A stretch of DNA of 12,938 nt from Kiritimatiellia bacterium. Its GTDB lineage: Bacteria > Verrucomicrobiota > Kiritimatiellia > RFP12 > DVOR01. The position numbers and the translations under genes were made by a program. The notes beneath the pieces were generated by a model. The model was not told the DNA's origin and did not search any database. It saw only the letters and a program-made list of their open reading frames with translations. The stretch lies in assembly GCA_900771325.1 (NCBI GenBank), contig CAAGNN010000006.1:1-12938 (forward strand), read 5' to 3'. This document shows positions 8,168-12,938 of the stretch, piece after piece. The first letter of the stretch is position 1, and the number at the start of each line of letters is the position of its first letter.

Positions 8168-8197
8168 AAAAAAGCCCCCGGAGCAACCTCCGAGGGC
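8168..8197 (-). terminator. Intrinsic terminator of the tRNA-Thr gene
   Basis: On the minus strand GCCCTCGGAG, a GTTG loop and CTCCGGGGGC form a 10-bp stem with one U-G pair, followed directly by six T residues. It lies 4 bp beyond the tRNA CCA end, so it ends a single-tRNA transcript. No T-run exists on the plus side. Confidence 0.9.
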
Positions 8198-8201
8198 AAA
8201 C

Positions 8202-8278
8202 TGGAGCCAACTGACGGAATCGAACCGACGACCTGCGCATTACGAATGCGCTGCTCTACCTAGCTGAGCTAAGTTGGC
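8202..8278 (-). tRNA. tRNA-Thr (anticodon CGU), CCA encoded
   Basis: The minus strand folds as a full cloverleaf. The acceptor stem is GCCAACT/AGTTGGC, the D arm GCTC/GAGC, and the anticodon stem GCGCA/TGCGC with loop TTCGTAA, giving anticodon CGT for the Thr codon ACG. The variable loop is AGGTC, and the T arm is GTCGG, TTCGATT, CCGTC. The discriminator T is followed by an encoded CCA (8202-8204). The T stem has one U-U mismatch (positions 50 and 64); all other stems pair completely. A promoter lies just upstream and a terminator just downstream, so it is an independent transcription unit antisense to the flanking plus-strand genes. Confidence 0.95.
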
Positions 8279-8290
8279 AAAACATCGCGA

Positions 8291-8319
8291 ATGATAGCAA
8301 AGCCCTGCCCCAAAAGCAA
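8291..8319 (-). promoter_or_regulatory. Promoter of the tRNA-Thr gene
   Basis: On the minus strand TTGCTT (8314-8319) is a -35, separated by 17 bp from TATCAT (8291-8296), a -10 with five of six consensus bases and an extended TGC just upstream of it. The predicted start near 8284 is only about 6 nt before the mature tRNA 5' end. Confidence 0.75.
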
Positions 8320-8329
8320 GGCTTTTTTT
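8299..8329 (+). terminator. Plus-strand intrinsic terminator overlapping the tRNA promoter
   Basis: AAAGCCCTGC (8299-8308), a 7-base loop and GCAAGGCTTT (8316-8325) form a 10-bp stem with one C-A mismatch, followed by TTTT for a total of seven T residues (8323-8329). It would stop readthrough from the deacylase transcript. It shares its bases with the -35 and spacer of the opposite-strand tRNA promoter. Confidence 0.65.
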
Positions 8330-8392
8330 GCGGATGAGTGCCGCGAGGGTGCTTTCGGCGCGAGGGTAAGCGTGGTGCCGTGGTCTGCTCCG

Positions 8393-8524
8393 CCAGACCA
8401 CCCGCCCCGGGTTCGAGGTGGATCCGCCCCAGGTTGACTTCGCATCCGCCCCGGGTTGACCCCCGACCCGCCCCGGGTTGACCTCGGACCCGGGGCGGGT
8501 TCGTGGTGTGGCCGGGGCGAGTGG
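8393..8524. repeat. Tandem array of small palindromes on a 22-bp lattice (second block)
   Basis: The same 13-bp dyad as in the block at 1-328 recurs with centres at 8406, 8428, 8450, 8472, 8494 and, degenerate, 8516. One unit (8459-8480) is identical over 22 bp to the first two units of the window. The unit at 8494 and the degenerate one at 8516 have the inverted GGG-type core (ACCCGGGGCGGGT at 8494), so this array ends the same way as the first block. It occupies the gap between the tRNA promoter region and the terminator of the large minus-strand gene and does not encode protein. Confidence 0.85.
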
Positions 8525-8539
8525 GGTTGCGGTGTGGTC

Positions 8540-8577
8540 AAAAGAAGAGCCGCAGCGCCGAGAGAGGCGCTGCGGCT
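8540..8577 (-). terminator. Strong intrinsic terminator of the large minus-strand gene
   Basis: A perfect 12-bp stem (AGCCGCAGCGCC at 8548-8559 pairing with GGCGCTGCGGCT at 8566-8577) around a 6-base loop is followed on the minus strand by CTTCTTTT. It lies about 40 bp beyond the TAG at 8620-8622. The plus side has no T-run. Confidence 0.85.
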
Positions 8578-8589
8578 GAAGGGGAAGGA

Positions 8590-8613
8590 GGCTAACAGCT
8601 AGCCGCTAACGGC
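8590..8613. repeat. GCTAAC-type short repeat after the minus-strand stop codon
   Basis: GGCTAACAGCTAGCC and GCTAACGGC lie within a few bases of the stop of the large minus-strand gene. They resemble the CTAACAG repeat at 6448-6464, suggesting a dispersed short motif that favours gene ends. Confidence 0.45.
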
Positions 8614-8619
8614 TTGCCA

Positions 8620-11600
8620 CTACTCCTCGATGACCACGCGGAAGCCGACGTTGTAGGGGCGCTGCCAGGGGGGATAGCCCCAGCGGGTGGCGGAGGTGGC
8701 GCGGATTTGGCGCTGGTACCAGGAGCCGCCGCGGATGACGCGCAGCTCGTCGTTGGCCGCCTCGAAGCCGGGCCCGCCGACGTAGGAGGTGAAGGGCGAG
8801 GTGGTCCACTCGGCCACGTTGCCGTGCATATCGTGCAGACCGAAGGCGTTGGGCTGGTAGGAGCCGACTTTGGCGAGGTGGAGGACGCCATCGTTGAAGC
8901 GCGGGTCCTTCTTCTCGTAGTCCATAAACTCGTTGGGATTGCGGATGGGCTGGGGGTCGACGCCGGAGACGGCGAGCTTCTTCATCGTGAGATCGGCGAG
9001 GTTGGCGTGCTTGGAGAAGTCGTCGTTGAGCTCGCCGTAGTTCATCGGGGTGTCGGTGCCGGCGCGGCAGGCGTATTCCCACTCGGTCTCGGTGGGGAGG
9101 CGGACGGTGCGGCCGGTCTTGGCCGAGAGCCATGCGCAGAAGGCCTGGGCGGTGTCGAAGGAGACGCGGATGGCCGGGAAGTCGGGGCCGTTGACGAAGT
9201 AGCCGCGGCGGACTTGGTCCTTGTAGTGCATGTCGTAAACACCGTTCTCGAAGGTGGCGTCGAACTGCTGCATCATTGCCATTGTGGTCTCGGTGGTGGC
9301 CATATAGAAGGGCTTGGAGACGGTGGCGATGTGGGCGGGGGCTTCGGCGTTGCTCTCGGAGTTCGAGCCCATCACGAAGGAGCCTGCGGGGATGCGCACG
9401 GCGGTGATCACTTGGCCGCCGCCGAGGTCGAGCTTAATCTCTTGGCGCGGGCCTTGCTTGGCCTTGCCGTCGAAGGGCCAGCCTTCCAGGGAGATTGCGG
9501 CCTTCTCGACGCGCGGACCGGTGGGGCGCTCGAAGGTGACCGCGCCGGGCTTGTAGGGGTTGATGATGCGCTCGGGGTCGAAGTCGAGGTTGGTGGTCTT
9601 CTTCTCGTAGCTACGGCGCTGGTCGATAATGTTCTGGCGGCCGCCGCGCTCGGTCCAGGTGCCGAAGTAGGGGACGTTGAGGTCGATCCAGGTGATCAGG
9701 CGGTCCCACTCCTCGGCGGTGAGCTGCACGCCCTTGTGGCCCTTCTTGAGATGCTGATAGAGGTCGGAGGTGGAGGCGTGGAACTCCAGGGGCGTGAGGA
9801 CGTGGTAGTCGCCCTCGGGGCCGTTGCGGCGGACGTAGGGGTGCAGGGCGATGTAGGAGCCGCTGAAGCCGTTCCAGCCGCGGGGGCGGTAGGTGAAGTC
9901 GGGGATCTTCTGGCCGATGGCGTTGGTGGCCTTGGTCTGGCCGTTGTGGCAGCCGACGCACTTGCGGTCGAGGACGGGCTGGACCTCGCGGTCGAAACTC
10001 CAGCCGCGCGCCGGGCCGTACCAGGGCTTAATCTGCTGGGGCTTCTTGCGCGAGGCGATGGGGGCGATGGTCGGCGGGGCCATATTCTGGCTCTCGTGGC
10101 AGCCGATGCAGCTGATGGTCTCGCCCGGCATCCCCACGAGCCACGAACGCATCATCTGCAGCGCCTGGCCATTTTCGTCGAGCGGCTGGACGGTGAGGGG
10201 CGTGTTGGCCGGGAACTCGAACATGCACGAGCCGTCTTCCTCCACATCCACGGTGCCGTGGAGGATGCGCACGTCCCACGGGCCTTCCATGCCGATGGCG
10301 TAGTGGCCGCCGGCGTGGCGCGGAGCGTATTCGTAGTTGAAGACGCGCAGCTTCTTCACCTTGCCGTGGGGGACGCCTTCCAGGGTCTTCTGGCCGCGGT
10401 AGACGTTGGCCATATAGACGTTGCAGGTCTTGCTCTCGAGGTTAACGCGGTCGGGGCGGACGGGCGGCTTGGGGCGAGCCTTGAGGGGAATGGGCTCGTA
10501 GTAGTTCGCGTCGGGGCTTTCCCAAAGGGTGAGGACGTTGTCGTAGATGTCCACGAGTACCAGGCGCCAGGGGGAGGCGTTGTCGTCTTGCATCGCGGCG
10601 AGGATGAGCTCGTCGTTGAGCGGACGGGGGTGGAGGAAGTAGGGCTTGATGTTGTCGACCAAGCGGTCCAGGGTGATGTTCTCGATTGGGCGGCCGCGGA
10701 AGGGGAACTTGTGGACGGCGCCTTGGGTCTCGATGCGGCCCTTGGAGACGTCGAACATCACCAGCTCGCCCTTGCGGGCCACGCCGTGGTGGCCGGTGAC
10801 GATGCCGACGAACTTGGTGGAGCTGCCGGGGATGTTCTGGTGGTAGAAGATGGCGTTGGGCCAGTAGCTGTTCGAGCCGTAGAACTCCTGCTGGTCGGTG
10901 CCGTCGGGGTTCATCGTCATCAGCACGCGCGAGAAGTAGTGGGCCGAGTCGGTGTACTCCCAGCGCATAAAGACCACGCGGCCGTTGGGGTAGACCTCGG
11001 GGTTCCAGTTGATGTCCTGGTCAAAGGTCAGGCGGCGCGAGCTCTTGCGGTCGGCCGAGAGGAGCAGGAGGTTGGCCACATAGTCGCCGCCGGCCACGCA
11101 GGGCACGCCTTGGAAGCCGACGGTGGCGGTGGTGATGATGCGCCCGTCGGGCAGATAGCAGGCATCGAAGTAGTCGACGTCGGGGTTCGCGTCCTCGTAG
11201 GCCTTGTGCCAATTGGAGCCATCGACGTTCATCTCGTAGAGGCCCCAGGGGCCTTCCTTCTCGTCGCCCGAGGAGAGGAGGATGCGGCTGGCATCCCAAT
11301 CGAGCTCCACATCGCCGAGGTAGGCGCTCGAGCTCTTGAGGACGGTGGGCTGACCTTCGGGGGCATCTTCCTGGCAGAGCGGCCCGCGCAGGAGGGTGTT
11401 GCGGTAGCCGCGCAGCGTGGCGTTATTGTCGCCATTCCAGCCGGTGTTGCCCTGGTAGTTCTGGAAGAGACCCTGCTTGGAGCCCTTCGGACGGTTGACG
11501 AAGAGGATCTCCTGAAAGTCCACCGCCGGGTGCTGGAGGAGGACCTTCTTCTGCAGTTCGCGGTAGGTATCGTAGAGGGTCTGGGCGTTGCTCTCCTTGG

Positions 11601-12279
11601 CCTCCAGACGCTGCTGGAGCGCATCGATGCCCGCGGCAATCTCGGTGGCATTCGGGTAGGCCTCGGGATACTTTTCAGCATAGGCCTTGAGCGCATCGCG
11701 CAGGGCATTGACCTTGATCGCGCCCACCAACGCGGCAATCCGCGCCCGCTCGGCGCGCTCGGCCAGGGTGTCGGCGTGCTGACCGGTGCGCGGGCCCTTG
11801 CCGGCCTCGGGGACAAAGTAGTTCGCCCGTTCGGTCTTCGGCCGCGTCTCTTCCCAGACGATTGTGCGATTGGCGTCCGAGAGGGTGACGCGCACGCCGT
11901 TGAGGCGGGCGGCATAACCGTCGCCGCGGTTCCAGACGACGATCTTCTCGACGGGGACGCTCTTGCCCAGGTCGACCTCCCAGGTGGGGTCGGCCAGGTC
12001 CTCGGGGGTGTGGGTGATGGTGTTGTCGCCATAACGGTCGGAGGTGTTGCCGTCGATAGCGCGCTTGGCCTCGCCGCCCCAGGCGGTGGCGCACTGCACG
12101 GCCTTTCCGCCAAGGGCCACATTCTGCCCATTGGCGAAGACCTCCACCTCTGCGAGCGAGAGCGTGGCCTTATCCTTCGGGATATCCACCGTTACATACC
12201 GCGCTTCAACGGCGGCTCCAAGCTGTCCGGCCCCAATCGCCGCCAGCGCCGCAAAGAGTGCATTCCGCATCCAAGTCAT
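8620..12279 (-). CDS. Exported multidomain protein: discoidin-like, HZS-alpha-like propeller with two CXXCH motifs, SUMF1 domain
   Basis: 1219 residues. A signal peptide (MRNALFAALAAIGAGQLGAA) is followed by an F5/8 type C (discoidin)-like domain at about 27-160, a helical linker with coiled-coil character at about 165-245, and a beta-propeller-like region from ILFVNRP (258) to about 660. That region and the segment after it resemble the hydrazine synthase alpha middle-domain family, including DGSCMFEFPANTP (around 685), just before CIGCH (724-728); a second CXXCH, CVGCH, lies at 774-778. A C-terminal SUMF1/FGE-type domain runs from about 960 (IPAGSFVMGS) through PTETEWEYACRAG and DMHGNVAEW to RGGSW (1183-1187). 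The two cysteines that bind copper in true formylglycine-generating enzymes are replaced (Gln1189 and Ala1194), so that activity is unlikely. It probably acts outside the cytoplasm as a haem-bearing or binding protein. The ATG at 12279 was chosen for GGAGG (12289-12293) 9 bases upstream; the frame upstream of it is noncoding. The substrate is unknown; hydrazine synthesis is not implied. Confidence 0.85.
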   Translation of the reverse strand: MTWMRNALFAALAAIGAGQLGAAVEARYVTVDIPKDKATLSLAEVEVFANGQNVALGGKAVQCATAWGGEAKRAIDGNTSDRYGDNTITHTPEDLADPTWEVDLGKSVPVEKIVVWNRGDGYAARLNGVRVTLSDANRTIVWEETRPKTERANYFVPEAGKGPRTGQHADTLAERAERARIAALVGAIKVNALRDALKAYAEKYPEAYPNATEIAAGIDALQQRLEAKESNAQTLYDTYRELQKKVLLQHPAVDFQEILFVNRPKGSKQGLFQNYQGNTGWNGDNNATLRGYRNTLLRGPLCQEDAPEGQPTVLKSSSAYLGDVELDWDASRILLSSGDEKEGPWGLYEMNVDGSNWHKAYEDANPDVDYFDACYLPDGRIITTATVGFQGVPCVAGGDYVANLLLLSADRKSSRRLTFDQDINWNPEVYPNGRVVFMRWEYTDSAHYFSRVLMTMNPDGTDQQEFYGSNSYWPNAIFYHQNIPGSSTKFVGIVTGHHGVARKGELVMFDVSKGRIETQGAVHKFPFRGRPIENITLDRLVDNIKPYFLHPRPLNDELILAAMQDDNASPWRLVLVDIYDNVLTLWESPDANYYEPIPLKARPKPPVRPDRVNLESKTCNVYMANVYRGQKTLEGVPHGKVKKLRVFNYEYAPRHAGGHYAIGMEGPWDVRILHGTVDVEEDGSCMFEFPANTPLTVQPLDENGQALQMMRSWLVGMPGETISCIGCHESQNMAPPTIAPIASRKKPQQIKPWYGPARGWSFDREVQPVLDRKCVGCHNGQTKATNAIGQKIPDFTYRPRGWNGFSGSYIALHPYVRRNGPEGDYHVLTPLEFHASTSDLYQHLKKGHKGVQLTAEEWDRLITWIDLNVPYFGTWTERGGRQNIIDQRRSYEKKTTNLDFDPERIINPYKPGAVTFERPTGPRVEKAAISLEGWPFDGKAKQGPRQEIKLDLGGGQVITAVRIPAGSFVMGSNSESNAEAPAHIATVSKPFYMATTETTMAMMQQFDATFENGVYDMHYKDQVRRGYFVNGPDFPAIRVSFDTAQAFCAWLSAKTGRTVRLPTETEWEYACRAGTDTPMNYGELNDDFSKHANLADLTMKKLAVSGVDPQPIRNPNEFMDYEKKDPRFNDGVLHLAKVGSYQPNAFGLHDMHGNVAEWTTSPFTSYVGGPGFEAANDELRVIRGGSWYQRQIRATSATRWGYPPWQRPYNVGFRVVIEE

Positions 12280-12308
12280 ATCACGTATCCTCCAAGTTGA
12301 GTGCCCAT

Positions 12309-12338
12309 AGAATACCCGAAAGCCCGCCCCCTTGGCAA
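12309..12338 (-). promoter_or_regulatory. Promoter of the large exported protein gene
   Basis: On the minus strand TTGCCA (12333-12338, five of six to consensus) lies 18 bp upstream of TATTCT (12309-12314, four of six). The expected start near 12302 gives a leader of about 22 nt containing the GGAGG ribosome site (12289-12293). The gene therefore seems to be transcribed apart from the upstream permease. Confidence 0.65.
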
Positions 12339-12358
12339 GCCTTTTCGGCAATGCACGT

Positions 12359-12627
12359 AGGATTAGCAACCACAAAGGCAACCACAAAGGCTCGCAGGAT
12401 TAGCAACCACAAAGGGCACAAAGGGCACAAGGTCGAGCAACGCGAGACGCTATGCCAACAAGGGTGCGCACTGCGTGCGACGGATTGCGTGGCGGCCAGA
12501 GAAACTGTTGCTTGCCCTTCTTAGCCAAAAGTCTCTCCGTCGCGGCCTTGCCGCGCACCTTTGTGACCTTTGCGTCCTTTGTGGTTGCTAAAAAGCGCGC
12601 CTCCGTGTGCCCTGTGTGGTTGCTAAC
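12359..12627. repeat. AACCACAAAGG-type direct and inverted repeat region
   Basis: TTAGCAACCACAAAGG occurs at 12363-12378 and 12400-12415, inside an exact 20-bp direct repeat spaced 37 bp. A partial copy lies at 12378-12390, and AAGGGCACA-type copies follow. The reverse complement CCTTTGTGGTTGCTAA is at 12576-12591, with a diverged copy around 12608-12623. The arms enclose about 130 bp (12430-12557) in which no gene is seen. Together they fill the gap between the permease and the exported protein gene. This is likely a dispersed intergenic element; a role in 3'-end formation for the permease transcript is possible. Confidence 0.7.
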
Positions 12628-12635
12628 AAGCGCGT

Positions 12636-12938
12636 TTAGCGGTTGCGGAGGGCGGGGTCGAAGAGGTCGCGCAGGTCGTCGGCCAGGCGATTGAAGATGA
12701 AGACGAGCAGGAAGATGGCGAGCGAGACGAAGGTGAGCTCCCACCAAATCCCCTGCCACAGGCGGACGCGGGCGTTGTTGATCATAATTCCCCACGAGGG
12801 CTCGCCCTGCACGCCAATGCCGAGGAAGGAGATGAAGACCTCCGTGGCCACGCTCGCCGGGAAGCGGATGGAGAAGGAGATCAGCACGATGTGCATCACG
12901 TTGGGGAGGATGTGGCGGAAGAGGATGCGTCCGTGCGA
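12636..12938 (-). CDS. ABC transporter permease, DppC/OppC type (3' end only)
   Basis: Only the last 100 residues are in the window; the 5' part is cut by the edge. The segment RILFRHILPNVM, followed by SFLGIGVQGEPSWGIMI, is the conserved cytoplasmic EAA-loop region of dipeptide/oligopeptide/nickel-type permeases. A final hydrophobic helix (WWELTFVSLAIFLLVFIF) and the tail NRLADDLRDLFDPALRNR match the usual C-terminus. The protein is an inner-membrane subunit of a binding-protein-dependent importer, normally paired with a DppB-type permease and two ATPases that would lie upstream, outside the window. The substrate cannot be told from this part. It ends in TAA and is followed by repeats, with no clear terminator. 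It is co-oriented with the exported protein gene, but the 356-bp gap and the separate promoter argue against a shared operon. Confidence 0.9.
   Translation of the reverse strand, partial: SHGRILFRHILPNVMHIVLISFSIRFPASVATEVFISFLGIGVQGEPSWGIMINNARVRLWQGIWWELTFVSLAIFLLVFIFNRLADDLRDLFDPALRNR

Noticed and set aside
8072..8267. Short plus-strand frames ending in a DGIEPTTCALRMRCST-like peptide
   Set aside because: This peptide is the well-known artefact of translating the complement of a tRNA gene; the tRNA-Thr explains it.
8620..12279. True hydrazine synthase subunit (anammox)
   Set aside because: The domain mix with discoidin-like and SUMF1 parts and the absence of other hydrazine genes nearby argue that only the fold family is shared.
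8614..12300. 1228-codon plus-strand open frame opposite the large exported gene
   Set aside because: The translation is Val/Gly/Ala/Asp-rich without motifs, while the minus strand has promoter, Shine-Dalgarno, signal peptide and three recognisable domains.

Overview
The window is GC-rich bacterial DNA with strongly C-ending codons. No taxonomic marker is present. The exported protein combining a discoidin-like domain, a hydrazine-synthase-alpha-like propeller, CXXCH motifs and a SUMF1 domain, together with the abundant dispersed intergenic repeats, suggests the PVC superphylum (Lentisphaerota, Kiritimatiellota, Planctomycetota) or a similar environmental phylum. This is inference only.

Layout. 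Bases 1-328 hold a tandem array of small palindromes on an exact 22-bp lattice. A noncoding stretch with a candidate extended -10 promoter follows (610-618). Next is a two-gene plus-strand unit: a 1912-residue protein with an AarF/UbiB (ABC1) atypical kinase domain in its C-terminal half (713-6451), then, 14 bp later, an N-acyl-D-amino-acid deacylase (6466-8061). The stop codon of the second gene lies inside a 30-bp inverted repeat (8056-8151). Then come a minus-strand tRNA-Thr(CGU) with its own promoter and intrinsic terminator, a plus-strand terminator overlapping that promoter, and a second block of the 22-bp palindrome array (8393-8524).

The right part is on the minus strand. A 12-bp-stem terminator (8540-8577) ends a large exported gene (8620-12279) with a recognisable promoter, Shine-Dalgarno and signal peptide. 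A gene-free region of about 350 bp carries an AACCACAAAGG-type inverted repeat family. The window closes with the 3' end of a DppC/OppC-type ABC transporter permease (12636-12938, truncated by the edge).

The most unusual signal is the 22-bp lattice. Palindrome centres at 14, 36, 58 and onward to 322 stay in register while the sequence changes from GC-rich (ACCCGCCCCGGGT) to AT-rich (ATTAnCCCTnAGGGnTAAT), back to GC-rich, and finally to the inverted-centre form (ACCCGGGGCGGGT). The same unit recurs in register at 8393-8524. This looks like an array of dyad-symmetric protein-binding sites or a string of RNA hairpins. It is not coding (22 is not a multiple of 3) and not CRISPR. No functional link between the gene blocks is proven. 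A shared theme of amino-acid or peptide scavenging (deacylase, peptide-type permease) is possible but weak.
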